From positions 372,001 through 436,000 of the forward strand of contig NZ_LVEG02000004.1 in the NCBI RefSeq assembly GCF_001614315.2: a stretch of 64,000 nucleotides of DNA, in the 5' to 3' direction. Origin of the DNA: Halofilum ochraceum. Its GTDB lineage: Bacteria; Pseudomonadota; Gammaproteobacteria; XJ16; Halofilaceae. The translations under genes were made by a program, and so were the position numbers. Of this stretch, positions 9,215 through 18,926 are shown piece by piece (the first letter of the stretch is position 1; each line of letters begins with the position of its first letter). Under the pieces are notes generated by a model. The model had not been told where the DNA came from, made no database searches, and was given only the letters and a program-made list of their open reading frames with translations.

Positions 9215-10462
9215 ATGCGCCCCGCCGCCATGCGCCTCTTTCTTTCGCTGTTACTGCTGTTCATCGCCCTGCTGCTGCCCTTCGCGAGCGCGCAGGCCGT
9301 TACCATCGAGGATCTCCACACGGCCTCCGTCGAGGTCGACGACAAGAGCGGGAAAGAGCGCACCAGGGCGTTCCGCGAGGGACTGGAGCGCGTGCTGGTC
9401 AAAATGGCCGGCAGCGCGGCCGTGCTGGATCGCGACGGTATCGACGCGTTACTGGAGAGCCCGGACGGATTCGTCCAGCGCTATCGCTACGATCCGATCG
9501 AGGATGGCGATCGGGAGGATGAAGCCGAGACCGATGAGGAGGACGAAGGCGGCCCGCAGTTCCGCCTGGTCGTCAGTTATACGGGGGGTCGCATCGAGCA
9601 GCGCCTCGAGGAGCTGGAGGTCGTCGTCTGGGGTGAGCAACGCCCCGAGGTGCTGGTGTGGCTCGCGATCGACGATGGCCGGGAGCGGCGCATACTCGCC
9701 GCGGACGGTGATTCCGCGGCCTTCAAGGCCCTGATGGAAGCCGCCAGCCGCCGTGCGCTGCCCGTGATGCTGCCGTTGATGGATACGCGCGACCGCGAGA
9801 AGGTCGATTTCGTGGATATCAGTGGTGGTTTCCTGGACACACTGGAGACGGCGTCTGAACGCTACCGCGGCGATATCCTGCTGGTGGGGCATCTGCGTCG
9901 TGGCAGCGGCGAATGGCGCGGTGACTGGACGCTCGTCGGTGCGGGCGAGCGCCGCGCCTGGGGTGGGATCGGCGACGGTGTCGGTGCCGCCGTGGCCACG
10001 GGTGTCGATGGCGCGACCGATCGCCTGGCCGCCATGCTCGCCGGCCAGGGCGGGGAGCGGACCCGGCTGAGCGCGCGGATCGAAGGTGTGGCGTCGCTCG
10101 ATGATTATGCCCGGGTCAAGGAATACATCGAGGGCCTCGTCCGCATCCGCTCGTTCGCGCTGCGCGAGGTCCGGCCCGAGGAGCTGGTGTTCGATCTGGA
10201 GGTCCGCGGTGGCGCCGGCGAGTTCGAGCGCGCCGTGGCCCTGGGCGATGTCCTGGAAAAGGTCGAACGGCGCGAGCCTGCTGATCGCGACGGTGAGTCC
10301 GACGGCGACGGGATGGACTCATGGTCGACCGGTGACGGGGAGCGTGACGGCGGTAACACGGATCCGGATCCGGACAGCGCATCGGAGGCCGGAGCCACGC
10401 CCGGCGAGGATGGCGAAGCGGATGCCCCCCGGACGCAGATCGTTTTCCGCCTGACGGACTGA
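9215..10462 (+). CDS. DUF2066-family exported protein
   Basis: 415 residues from ATG 9215 (410 from ATG 9230). The first 25 residues form a signal peptide ([19 protein letters not shown], cleavage near ASAQA). The body matches the DUF2066 layout: [20 protein letters not shown] near the N-terminus and later a [15 protein letters not shown] segment. An acidic low-complexity stretch covers about residues 350-405 (many Asp, Glu, Gly, Ser), consistent with a halophile. DUF2066 genes commonly stand between purM and hda in Gammaproteobacteria; the function is unknown. A perM-type gene sometimes found here is absent. Confidence 0.85.
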   Translation: MRPAAMRLFLSLLLLFIALLLPFASAQAVTIEDLHTASVEVDDKSGKERTRAFREGLERVLVKMAGSAAVLDRDGIDALLESPDGFVQRYRYDPIEDGDREDEAETDEEDEGGPQFRLVVSYTGGRIEQRLEELEVVVWGEQRPEVLVWLAIDDGRERRILAADGDSAAFKALMEAASRRALPVMLPLMDTRDREKVDFVDISGGFLDTLETASERYRGDILLVGHLRRGSGEWRGDWTLVGAGERRAWGGIGDGVGAAVATGVDGATDRLAAMLAGQGGERTRLSARIEGVASLDDYARVKEYIEGLVRIRSFALREVRPEELVFDLEVRGGAGEFERAVALGDVLEKVERREPADRDGESDGDGMDSWSTGDGERDGGNTDPDPDSASEAGATPGEDGEADAPRTQIVFRLTD

Positions 10463-10471
10463 CAGACCCTC

Positions 10472-11191
10472 ATGGCGACCCATGCCGACCCGTTCGGTCC
10501 GCAGATGCCACTCGGCATATCGCTGGCGCCCGGCGCGACGTTCGAGGCCTTCTTTGTGGGCCCGAACCGGTTCGCCGTCGAAGTCCTGCGCGGGATGGCC
10601 GAGGGTACCGGCGAGCGCCAGGCATTCCTGGCTTCCGAGGCCGGCCTCGGCAAGAGCCATCTGCTGCAGGCGACCTGCCGGCGCGCCGGTGATGCGGGCG
10701 CGCGCTGCGCCTGGCTGCCGCTGGACGGCGAGGCCGGTGCGCATGCCGGGATCCTGGAAGGCCTGGAGGCGCTGGATCTGATCGCGCTCGACGCACTCGA
10801 CGCCGTGGTCGGAGATGCGGCGTGGGAGCGCGGTCTGTTCGGCCTGATCAACGCCGCTCGCGCCAGTGGCGCGCGACTGCTGTTCGCGGCGGGAGCGGTC
10901 CCGGCCGAACTGCCACTCGCGCTGCCCGACCTCGCCTCGCGCCTGACCTGGGGGCCCGTGCTGCAGTTGGCGCCGCTCGACGAGACGGAGAAGCGCGAGG
11001 CCCTCACCGCGCGGGCCGGGGTGCTCGGGCTGGAATTGCCTGATGCCGTGGCCGATTATCTGCTGCGCCACTTCCCGCGCGACCTCGCCGGGCAACTCGA
11101 ACGCCTGGATACCCTCGATCGCGCATCGCTGGCCAGCGGCCGCCGGTTGACCGTGCCCTTCGTGAAAGAGGTGCTGGCGCGGGCTCGCTGA
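10472..11191 (+). CDS. hda: DnaA-homolog regulatory protein Hda
   Basis: 239 residues, the usual length for Hda. Hda binds the DNA-polymerase sliding clamp and stimulates ATP hydrolysis by DnaA, preventing re-initiation. The N-terminus holds a clamp-binding type motif (FGPQMPLGISL, compare QLSLPL). The AAA+ Walker A is SEAGLGKSHLLQ at about residues 52-63; sensor and lid regions follow, including SRLTWGPVLQLAPLDE. It lies 9 bases after DUF2066. The C-terminus FVKEVLAR is typical. No helix-turn-helix DnaA domain IV is present, as expected. Confidence 0.92.
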   Translation: MATHADPFGPQMPLGISLAPGATFEAFFVGPNRFAVEVLRGMAEGTGERQAFLASEAGLGKSHLLQATCRRAGDAGARCAWLPLDGEAGAHAGILEGLEALDLIALDALDAVVGDAAWERGLFGLINAARASGARLLFAAGAVPAELPLALPDLASRLTWGPVLQLAPLDETEKREALTARAGVLGLELPDAVADYLLRHFPRDLAGQLERLDTLDRASLASGRRLTVPFVKEVLARAR

Positions 11192-11348
11192 CCGGCGTCG
11201 CTCGCGGCACAACTGCGTGAGCGCGTAGCCAAGCACGGCGTTGCACGCTGCCATGGATGGGGCTGCCGCGGGGAACCCGACATCTCGATCGAGACGGTGG
11301 GGATTCCCTCGAAGGGTCTCGACTCGACCCGTTGGGTATCGGTGGCGC

Positions 11349-11410
11349 TCAACCCGACCTACGTAACCGAGTCCACAGTTGCGTAGGTTGGGTTGACGAA
11401 GGAAACCCGA
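11349..11410. repeat. Intergenic inverted repeat of the CAACCCAACCTACG type
   Basis: TCAACCCGACCTACG (11349-11363) pairs with CGTAGGTTGGGTTGA (11382-11396) with one mismatch across an 18-base loop. It is followed by CGAAGGAAACCCGACA, which I recognise as the usual companion of this dispersed proteobacterial repeat. A partial echo, GGAACCCGACA, sits upstream at 11273-11283. The surrounding 11192-11430 region holds no gene. It lies between convergent hda and DUF2069 genes and could act as a two-way transcript terminator. Confidence 0.7.
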
Positions 11411-11430
11411 CACACGAAGCGATCCAGTGG

Positions 11431-11784
11431 CTATCCGCCGTCCGCGCGCAATTCCCGGCCGCGGCAGCGCGTGTAGCCTACCGTTGCGGTGAACAGGGTC
11501 GTGCTCGCCACTACCGTCGCCCAGCCGAGCCAGATCGGCTCCGTCCCGGCCGCGACCGCATCGACACCGAGGATGAAATAGGGGAGGGCGAGGAAGCTCG
11601 TCCATGCATGGGTATACAGGCGCCCGTGCAGAAGGCCCCGCAGCGGAAACAGCAGCGGTACGGCGGTCAGAATGAGGGCGATCGCGATCGGCATTCGCTC
11701 CGGCGGGGCAAGCCAGGTGAACCAGTTCAGCATCAGCACGAGCAGGGCGAAGTAGGCCGCCAGCGCGGCGGCCCGGTACGACAT
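11431..11784 (-). CDS. DUF2069 membrane protein
   Basis: 117 residues from ATG 11784; a TTG at 11799 overlapping the wrbA stop (TTGA) is an alternative that adds five residues. Four hydrophobic segments are visible (ALAAYFALLVLMLNWFTWL; PIAIALILTAVPLLFPL; SFLALPYFILGVDAV; LGWATVVASTTLFTATVG). DUF2069 proteins are small inner-membrane proteins of unknown function often found next to wrbA, as here. An upstream extension of the frame runs inside wrbA and was ignored. Confidence 0.75.
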   Translation of the reverse strand: MSYRAAALAAYFALLVLMLNWFTWLAPPERMPIAIALILTAVPLLFPLRGLLHGRLYTHAWTSFLALPYFILGVDAVAAGTEPIWLGWATVVASTTLFTATVGYTRCRGRELRADGG

Positions 11785-11795
11785 CGTGACCGGGC

Positions 11796-12883
<1,088 letters not shown>

Positions 12884-12936
12884 TAAGTGTTCCCGGAGCC
12901 ACGGTGAGAAGCGGTTCACACCCTGGCGTGGTCAGC

Positions 12937-12965
12937 TTGACCGGTCCCACGGGGGGTGATAGCTT
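12937..12965 (+). promoter_or_regulatory. Promoter of the LysM lipoprotein gene
   Basis: TTGACC (12937-12942), a 17-base spacer and TAGCTT (12960-12965). It is near-identical to the promoter at 12511-12539, including a TCCC then GGGG pattern in the spacer, which suggests duplication or shared control. Confidence 0.65.
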
Positions 12966-13072
12966 CAATTCAGCGCCTCGTACAATCAGGGCTCGCCCAC
13001 TGACGCCTTGAAAACAATGAACCGAGTAGCGTTCTACAAGACTTTTTCCCTGTGCCTGGAGGCAACCGGATC

Positions 13073-13705
13073 ATGAAGATTTCCGCCTATACCAAGCGCC
13101 TGAGCGTAGCAGCTCTCGTGCTCGGCCTTGCGGTCGGCTGCGCAACCGCGCCCGAGCAGGAAGCCGAAACCTGTGAAGGCATCAGTCCCGATGTGCAGGC
13201 CGCCATTGATGAGGCCAAGTCGGTCAACGCCGATGCCCGCGCGATGGGGGCGGAGTGGCGTGGAGCCCGCAAGATCATCAATCAGGCCGAAGCGGCCGGC
13301 TCCGAGTGTGACGACGACCGCGCCATGCGTCTCGCCGACGAGGCGCAGATGATGGCCAACGAGTCGATCGAGGCCTATCGCCGCATGCAGGAAGAGCAGC
13401 GGATGGCCGAAGAAGAACAGGAACCGGAACACCGCGACTACACCGTCAAGCGCGGCGACACGCTGTGGGGAATCTCCGGGCGCTCGGTGGGCTACAACGA
13501 TCCCTACCAGTGGCCGCTGATCTACAAGGCGAACGAGGACAAGATCAAGGACGCCGATCTGATCTATCCGAATCAGGAGTTCAAGATCATGGCTGATCCG
13601 AGTTCGTCTGAGGTCAACCGGGCCATCGATCACGCCAAGAACCGTGGCGAGTGGGAACTCGGTGTAACCGAAGGTTCGGATCTGCGTTACCTCAGCGGCA
13701 ACTGA
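13073..13705 (+). CDS. LysM-domain lipoprotein
   Basis: 210 residues from ATG 13073, preceded by GGAGG at a good distance; an upstream in-frame ATG at 13052 is less likely. Residues 1-23 are a lipoprotein signal with the lipobox LAVGC. Residues about 30-115 are helical and alanine/glutamate rich, similar in style to the DUF4398 protein upstream. Residues about 122-172 form a LysM peptidoglycan-binding domain (YTVKRGDTLWGISG ... IYPNQEFKI). The protein is likely anchored in the outer membrane and binds the cell wall. A strong terminator follows. Confidence 0.85.
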   Translation: MKISAYTKRLSVAALVLGLAVGCATAPEQEAETCEGISPDVQAAIDEAKSVNADARAMGAEWRGARKIINQAEAAGSECDDDRAMRLADEAQMMANESIEAYRRMQEEQRMAEEEQEPEHRDYTVKRGDTLWGISGRSVGYNDPYQWPLIYKANEDKIKDADLIYPNQEFKIMADPSSSEVNRAIDHAKNRGEWELGVTEGSDLRYLSGN

Positions 13706-13743
13706 TGGTTGCAGGCCTCGCGGCCTGCGCCGTTGAAGTCGAA

Positions 13744-13773
13744 AGCCCCGCGCGCAGCGCGGGGCTTTTTTTT
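13744..13773 (+). terminator. Rho-independent terminator after the LysM lipoprotein gene
   Basis: AGCCCCGCGC-GCA-GCGCGGGGCT forms a near-perfect GC stem directly followed by eight T residues, about 40 bases after the stop codon at 13705. Confidence 0.9.
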
Positions 13774-13790
13774 GTCCGGCGATGGGGCGC

Positions 13791-13796
13791 TATACT
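13791..13796 (+). promoter_or_regulatory. Possible -10 box for acyP
   Basis: TATACT, one base from consensus, 75 bases upstream of the acyP start and just after the terminator. No good -35 is seen (only a T-run belonging to the terminator). Confidence 0.35.
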
Positions 13797-13871
13797 TGAT
13801 CCGGTCTGGATCGGTCGCCGCGGCGGCTGGCCCACTGGCAACGATCGGTACAGATGATCCCGGAGTGATTC

Positions 13872-14144
13872 ATGAAACGCGCGATTCACTGCCTGGTGAG
13901 CGGCCACGTCCAGGGCGTCTTCTTCCGGGCGTCGGCGAGCGAACGGGCGCACGAGCTCGGCGTGTCCGGCTGGGCGCGCAATCTGCCCGATGGGCGGGTC
14001 GAGGTGCTGGCAGCCGGCGAAGATGATGCCGTCGATGCCTTCCGCGAATGGCTCGGCCATGGCCCCTCCGCTGCCCGCGTCGATCGGGTGGAGGAGACCG
14101 CGGCGAACCCCGGCGATGCCCCGCCGGAATTCGAGGTCCGCTGA
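13872..14144 (+). CDS. acyP: Acylphosphatase
   Basis: 90 residues, standard for acylphosphatase. The signature VSGHVQGVFFRAS contains the catalytic Arg (R19), and GWARNLPDGRVEV holds the catalytic Asn (N37). It hydrolyses carboxyl-phosphate bonds of acylphosphates in the cytoplasm. The ATG follows GGAG with 6 bases spacing. It stands alone between a terminator and the GspE-like gene 174 bases downstream. In that gap (14145-14318) I see no other gene. Confidence 0.93.
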   Translation: MKRAIHCLVSGHVQGVFFRASASERAHELGVSGWARNLPDGRVEVLAAGEDDAVDAFREWLGHGPSAARVDRVEETAANPGDAPPEFEVR

Positions 14145-14318
14145 TCACCACTCGCTCCGGCTCCCATCGTCGGCGCATGGCCATGTCGGTGTCGCCAGAC
14201 AGCAGCCACGCACGGCTGCGGCATGAGGCCGTGTCTCGTACAGAGCGGATCCGGTGCGCGAGCGGTGGCGCCACAGTCCGCAAAGCACGGCCGGTGAAGG
14301 GTTGGAGCGCGCTGATCC

Positions 14319-16112
14319 ATGGCTGAATCGAAACGACGGAACACCGGTCACGGCCGCCTGACGCTGGAACGCGTGATCGGGGATCTCGTCGCTGAAGGGC
14401 ATCTCACGGAAGAGAGCCGACGCCTGCTCGGCGGTCTCTACAGTGGCCGTGATCTCGGGGGGCGTCATGCAATCGAGATCATCGCCGATCGCGACTGGCC
14501 GGACGCGGCTCGTCCGGAACGCAGACTGACGCTGGAATGGCTGACCGAGTGGGTCGCCTCGCACGCGGAGCTGCCGTTCGTGCGGATCGATCCCCTTCGG
14601 GTCGACGTCAGCCGCATCACCGGCGTGATGTCCTACGCCTACGCGAAACGGTTCAATATCCTGGCGCTGGAAGTCGGCGATGACGAAGTGACCGTCGCCA
14701 CGGCCGAACCGTACGAGCGCGAGTGGGAGAAGGAACTCGAATCGATCCTGAAATGTTCGATCCGTCGCGTGATCGCCAATCCCCGCGACATCGAACGCTA
14801 TCTCCTCGAGTTCTATACGCTGTCCCGCTCGGTTGTCGGCGCGAGCCGCGAGCAGAGCGATCGCCCGGTTGGCACATCCGTACAGAACCTGGAACAACTC
14901 ACCGAACTCGGCCGCAAGGGGCAGCTCGACGCGGACGACCAGCACATCGTCAGCATCGTCGACTGGCTGCTCCAGTACGCGTTCGATCAGCGCGCCAGCG
15001 ATATCCATATCGAGCCGCGCCGCGAGCAGTGCTCGGTGCGCTTCCGGATCGATGGCGTGCTGCACTATGTCTACGAGATACCGGCGCCGCTGATGGCCGC
15101 GGTCGCGAGTCGCATCAAGATCCTCGGTCGCATGGATGTGGCGGAGAAGCGCCGTCCCCAGGACGGGCGTATCAAGACCCGCACGCCGGAGGGGCGCGAG
15201 ATCGAACTGCGGTTGTCGACGATGCCGACGGCATTCGGCGAGAAGCTGGTCCTGCGGATCTTCAACCCCGACGTGCTGGTGCAGGATATGCACGCGCTCG
15301 GGCTGTCACGGCAGGACGGCGCCGTATGGCAGGACATGATCCATCAATCCTACGGTATCGTGCTCGTCACCGGTCCAACCGGCTCCGGGAAGACGACCAC
15401 GCTCTACTCGAGCCTGAAACAACTGGCGACCGCCGACGTCAACGTGTCCACGATCGAGGACCCGATCGAGCTGGTCGAGCCGAGTTTCAACCAGATGCAG
15501 GTGCAGCACGGGATCGGCGTCGATTTCGCCAGCGGCGTCCGCACGCTGCTGCGTCAGGACCCGGACATCATCATGGTCGGCGAGATCCGCGATCGGGAAA
15601 CGGCCGAGATGGCCGCCCAGGCCGCGCTCACCGGACACCTGGTCCTGTCGACGCTGCACACGAACGATGCGCCGTCGGCGCTGACGCGTCTGGTCGAACT
15701 CGGTACGCCGCCTTATCTGATCAGCGGTACGCTGCTCGGCGTCATGGCGCAACGGCTCGTGCGCACGCTCTGTCCCCACTGTCGGGAGCCGGCGGAGCCG
15801 GATGCCGAGGAATGGAACCGGATGGTCCAGCCATTCACCTCGAAGGTCCCGGAACGGATCAACCGTCCGGTCGGGTGCCTGGAGTGCCGCAATACCGGTT
15901 TCCTCGGGCGCACCGGACTGTACGAACTGCTGCGCATCTCACCGGCCGTAAGGAACCTGGTCGGCCCCGAATGCGATACGGCGGAGATCCGGCGTCAGGG
16001 TCTGCGCGAGCAGATGCGCCCGCTGCGCCTGGCCGGCGCGCGCAAGGTGGCGGCGGGGGAGACGACCATGGCGGAGGTGATGCGCGTGACACCGTCACCC
16101 GAGGGACACTGA
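14319..16112 (+). CDS. GspE/PilB-family secretion ATPase, solitary
   Basis: 597 residues. An N-terminal T2SSE_N-like domain spans about residues 80-165 (PFVRIDPLRVDVSRITGVMS). The ATPase core carries Walker A GPTGSGKTTT near residue 352, an Asp box, Walker B DPDIIMVGEIRD near residue 413 and a His box TLHTNDAPSA. A zinc motif CPHC...CLEC lies near residues 485-525. Family members power pseudopilus or type IV pilus assembly as cytoplasmic hexamers. No other type II secretion or pilus gene is nearby, so its partner system is unknown. It is a full-length, intact gene. Confidence 0.85.
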   Translation: MAESKRRNTGHGRLTLERVIGDLVAEGHLTEESRRLLGGLYSGRDLGGRHAIEIIADRDWPDAARPERRLTLEWLTEWVASHAELPFVRIDPLRVDVSRITGVMSYAYAKRFNILALEVGDDEVTVATAEPYEREWEKELESILKCSIRRVIANPRDIERYLLEFYTLSRSVVGASREQSDRPVGTSVQNLEQLTELGRKGQLDADDQHIVSIVDWLLQYAFDQRASDIHIEPRREQCSVRFRIDGVLHYVYEIPAPLMAAVASRIKILGRMDVAEKRRPQDGRIKTRTPEGREIELRLSTMPTAFGEKLVLRIFNPDVLVQDMHALGLSRQDGAVWQDMIHQSYGIVLVTGPTGSGKTTTLYSSLKQLATADVNVSTIEDPIELVEPSFNQMQVQHGIGVDFASGVRTLLRQDPDIIMVGEIRDRETAEMAAQAALTGHLVLSTLHTNDAPSALTRLVELGTPPYLISGTLLGVMAQRLVRTLCPHCREPAEPDAEEWNRMVQPFTSKVPERINRPVGCLECRNTGFLGRTGLYELLRISPAVRNLVGPECDTAEIRRQGLREQMRPLRLAGARKVAAGETTMAEVMRVTPSPEGH

Positions 16113-16196
16113 CGGGCGGCCGCAATCGGAAAGCGACACATACCGCACCTCGGGCAGTCTCGCCTGACGGAAAAGACTCAAGGTCCGCGGTAGGGT

Positions 16197-16327
16197 GTAG
16201 GCCGGTTTTGCGCGGTCCGAGGTGATGATGCCGGCGTTGGCATCTCACCGCGCAATGCCGGCATTCCCCGGCGGCCGATGCCGGTGCACACTTGAAACGT
16301 AACCGGCGCCGGGGAAAACCGGCCTAC
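16197..16327. repeat. Foldback repeat, GTAGGCCGG type
   Basis: Outer arms GTAGGCCGGTTTT (16197-16209) and AAAACCGGCCTAC (16315-16327) match perfectly. An inner stem pairs GGTGATGATGCC with GGCATCTCACC around 16222-16250. The element lies downstream of the GspE-like gene. The same GTAGGCCGG ends occur in the elements at 25594 and 29522. No ORF is present in 16113-16520. Confidence 0.75.
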
Positions 16328-16425
16328 GCATCTGAACCGGCGGGCGGGTTGCGGTGCAACCGATGCGCGCGTCCATCTGCCGCGAACACGCGCTTACGCC
16401 CTCGCAGGCAGCCGACGTATACTTT

Positions 16426-16461
16426 TTGGCCCTTGGCCCTTGGCCCTTGGCCCTTGGCCCT
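16426..16461. repeat. Tandem 7-bp repeat, five copies of TTGGCCC
   Basis: Five perfect TTGGCCC units in a row in the gap before the small minus-strand gene. Not coding. The unit count is likely to vary by replication slippage. Confidence 0.9.
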
Positions 16462-16520
16462 GCTCAAGGGGTTACTGCATCAAGGCACGCCGGCCGTGGT
16501 GCCCGATCCCGGGCGCCTGA

Positions 16521-16847
16521 TCAGCCCTGATCGGGCGTCCAGATACCGGAGCTGCGCTGTTCGCCCGCGGACTGGCCACCGCCACTACCGGGCTGTGCCG
16601 CCTCCATTTCCTGCTGCGATTCAACATCGTCGACCACGCCGGCGGCGAATTCCTGGAGCTGCTGCAGGAATTCCTTCTTCTTGTCCGTATCCGCATTCAG
16701 CTGACCGAGCATGAAGCCGGTTACGGCCGCCAGGTACTGCGCGCAGACACCGCTGTCGGATGCGCGCGGGTCGTCCTGCTGTACCCGCTGCTGGATATCG
16801 CGGACCATCTCGACCGACAACTGGAGTTCCTGTTCGCTTTCGCTCAT
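16521..16847 (-). CDS. Small acidic protein of unknown function
   Basis: 108 residues from ATG 16847. I do not recognise the family. It is soluble and largely helical, with EQELQLSVEMVRDIQQRVQ, YLAAVTGFMLGQL, DKKKEFLQQLQEFAAGVVDD, then a Gly/Ser/Gln-rich tail. There is no signal peptide or membrane segment. The composition and frame are coherent, and no competing ORF on the other strand is better. It follows the EamA transporter gene on the same strand by 70 bases. Confidence 0.55.
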   Translation of the reverse strand: MSESEQELQLSVEMVRDIQQRVQQDDPRASDSGVCAQYLAAVTGFMLGQLNADTDKKKEFLQQLQEFAAGVVDDVESQQEMEAAQPGSGGGQSAGEQRSSGIWTPDQG

Positions 16848-16917
16848 CTTCGGGCTCTGTATTGGAATTTGGCCCGGCATTGTAGCATCCAGCCCGCGCG
16901 TAACCCGACCACCATGA

Positions 16918-17898
16918 TCACGGCGCGCGCGATTCCGTTCGCGGCGGCTCGGTTTCCGGGGGCGGCGTGGTCGTTGGCCCGGGAGGTGGCTCGGGGACCT
17001 CGGTGGCGGGCTGCGCGCCGACCCTCGGCTTACGCCCGCTCCCGGCCGTGGAGCGGTTCACGACCCAGGTCGCGAGGATCACGATGGCGCCGCCAAACAG
17101 CGTGCGGGTGGACGGTACCTCCTCGAACAGCAACAGCGTGAAGGCGACCCCGAAAACCGGCATCAGCACGTAGTACGGAATAACGTGAGCGACCGGGTAA
17201 TGCCGGTAGAGCGAGAACATGCCCACATGCGCCAGCAGAGACACGGCCAGCGCGGAGTGCAGCACGACGCCCCAGGCCACCGGGCCGGCGCTGCGGATCG
17301 CCTGCCATTGGCCCGTTTCGAAGACGACGGACAACAGCGCAAGGGGCAGGATTGCGCTCGCGGCCATCCAGCCGTTCATCACGAAGGGCGATACGCTTCG
17401 CAGCGAACGGGCGAACAGCGTGGCGGTGGCGTAACAGAACGCACTCGCGGCGATGACGCCCAGGGCCGGCAGATCCCGTGCCAGCGCCGGTTCGAACGCG
17501 ATGAGCAGGACGCCGGCGAACGCGGCGACGATGGCCCCCCAGGTCAACGGGCGCACCCGCTCGCCGAGGACCAGTCGCCCGAGCACGACCGCGAACGGGA
17601 TGCTGAGCTGGGTGCCGATGACGATGGGGGATACCGTATCGGCCATTCCCAGCGCGGTATACATCGTGGCGTAGACGCCGACACCCATGGACGCGCAGAA
17701 GCCGACCAGCGCCCAGCCCTGGCCTTTCTGCGGATGCGCGAAGCGCCACAGCGGCAACAGCGCGAGCGTGAGTACGGTGCTGCGTAGCGCCGCGAATTCG
17801 AATGGCGGGAAGTGCCCGACCCCGAGCTTGCCAACGGGATAGGCGCTGCCGAAAAGGGCCATGATGAACAGTATCGCGACGAGATGCCTGGCCTGCAT
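16918..17898 (-). CDS. EamA/DMT-family transporter
   Basis: 326 residues with about ten membrane segments in two homologous EamA halves (first half AILFIMALFGSAYPVGKLGVG; second half starting near LPALGVIAASAFCYATATLF). The C-terminal 40 residues are Pro/Thr/Glu-rich and cytoplasmic or disordered. Members of the drug/metabolite transporter superfamily export metabolites through the inner membrane; the substrate cannot be told from sequence. It is the third gene in a minus-strand run after the dehydrogenase and an unknown membrane protein. Confidence 0.85.
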   Translation of the reverse strand: MQARHLVAILFIMALFGSAYPVGKLGVGHFPPFEFAALRSTVLTLALLPLWRFAHPQKGQGWALVGFCASMGVGVYATMYTALGMADTVSPIVIGTQLSIPFAVVLGRLVLGERVRPLTWGAIVAAFAGVLLIAFEPALARDLPALGVIAASAFCYATATLFARSLRSVSPFVMNGWMAASAILPLALLSVVFETGQWQAIRSAGPVAWGVVLHSALAVSLLAHVGMFSLYRHYPVAHVIPYYVLMPVFGVAFTLLLFEEVPSTRTLFGGAIVILATWVVNRSTAGSGRKPRVGAQPATEVPEPPPGPTTTPPPETEPPRTESRAP

Positions 17899-18035
17899 AC
17901 GGAATCGTTCCCCGATCGGCGTTGCTCACAAGGGCTGTGCCGGTGACATCCGCGGTGGGGCGATGTCGCGCGCGGCCGGCCGCAGCGACGGTACCACGAT
18001 CGCGCATGATGCCCGACCCTGGCCGCTGTGCCGGG

Positions 18036-18896
18036 TCAGTATCCGGAGAGTCCAGTGGCCGTCACGACCACGGCCAGGAACACCGCGAGTTGCGGCACGA
18101 GATCCGTCAACAATTGCAGGCGTAGCCGGCGGCAGGCGGGGCCGCCTCCGGCCAGTTGCCACGGATCGACCGCAAGCTGTATGACCGTCCGGGGCAGGTC
18201 GATCAGCGTCGCCGCGCCGAGCAGGAACATCGCCGGCAGGAACGTACCGCCGTCGATCGTCGGGGACCGGGTGGCGAGCGCGACCACCAGACACGCGGCG
18301 GCGATCGCGATCTCGCGCCCCCGGACCCCGCGCCGGTTGCGCACTTCGTTCGTGAACGCCGCGCGCGAGTCATCGTCCAGCCCCCTGGCGCCCCGCCCGC
18401 GGTCGAGTGCCACCGCCGCTTCCGCCTTGCGCAGCGGCCGTCCCTGCGCCAGTACTCCCTGGACATACTCGCGTGCGACCGGATCGCGCACGTCGGCGAA
18501 CAGGGTCTCCAGCCGTTTTGTATCCAGCGGCTCGACGTCGATCCGCTGCGCCATCGCGCGGTGCTCCAGCGCGGCCCGCGCATGCTGGAAGGCGAGATGG
18601 GCGAGCGCGACCAGCAGCAGGCCGCTCAACAGCAGCACAAGCACCTCTGATGCGGTGGTTAACCGTGGAACTGTTGCGGCGCTGATGGAAAGCGCCTGTG
18701 CGATGCCGGCCGCGAGTGCCAGGGCCGTGCCGAAACGCGCAAGGCCCAGCGCCTCGTGCGCGCGCCGGAATCGGATCAGGCGGGCGTCGATCTCCGGCTG
18801 GGTCGGCGGCGGGGTGTCGAGATGCAGCGCGAAGAACTGCCGCCATGCCCCCCAGGCCAGCTCGAACCGTTCGTCATCCGGCGCGTCGTCGTTCAT
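18036..18896 (-). CDS. Membrane protein of unknown function
   Basis: 286 residues. The N-terminal 45 residues are soluble. About four membrane segments follow: two near residues 55-105 (FGTALALAAGIAQAL and VLVLLLSGLLLVALAHLAF), then a charged loop of about 90 residues, then IAIAAACLVVALAT and the C-terminal VPQLAVFLAVVVTATGL. No family is recognised. It lies 30 bases downstream of the Ldh_2 dehydrogenase gene on the same strand and may be cotranscribed. Confidence 0.6.
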   Translation of the reverse strand: MNDDAPDDERFELAWGAWRQFFALHLDTPPPTQPEIDARLIRFRRAHEALGLARFGTALALAAGIAQALSISAATVPRLTTASEVLVLLLSGLLLVALAHLAFQHARAALEHRAMAQRIDVEPLDTKRLETLFADVRDPVAREYVQGVLAQGRPLRKAEAAVALDRGRGARGLDDDSRAAFTNEVRNRRGVRGREIAIAAACLVVALATRSPTIDGGTFLPAMFLLGAATLIDLPRTVIQLAVDPWQLAGGGPACRRLRLQLLTDLVPQLAVFLAVVVTATGLSGY

Positions 18897-18926
18897 GCGT
18901 GCAGGGACCGGGCCGGGTGGTACGGA

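Noticed and set aside
16426-16461. CRISPR-like array
   Set aside because: Units of 7 bases without spacers; it is a simple tandem repeat.
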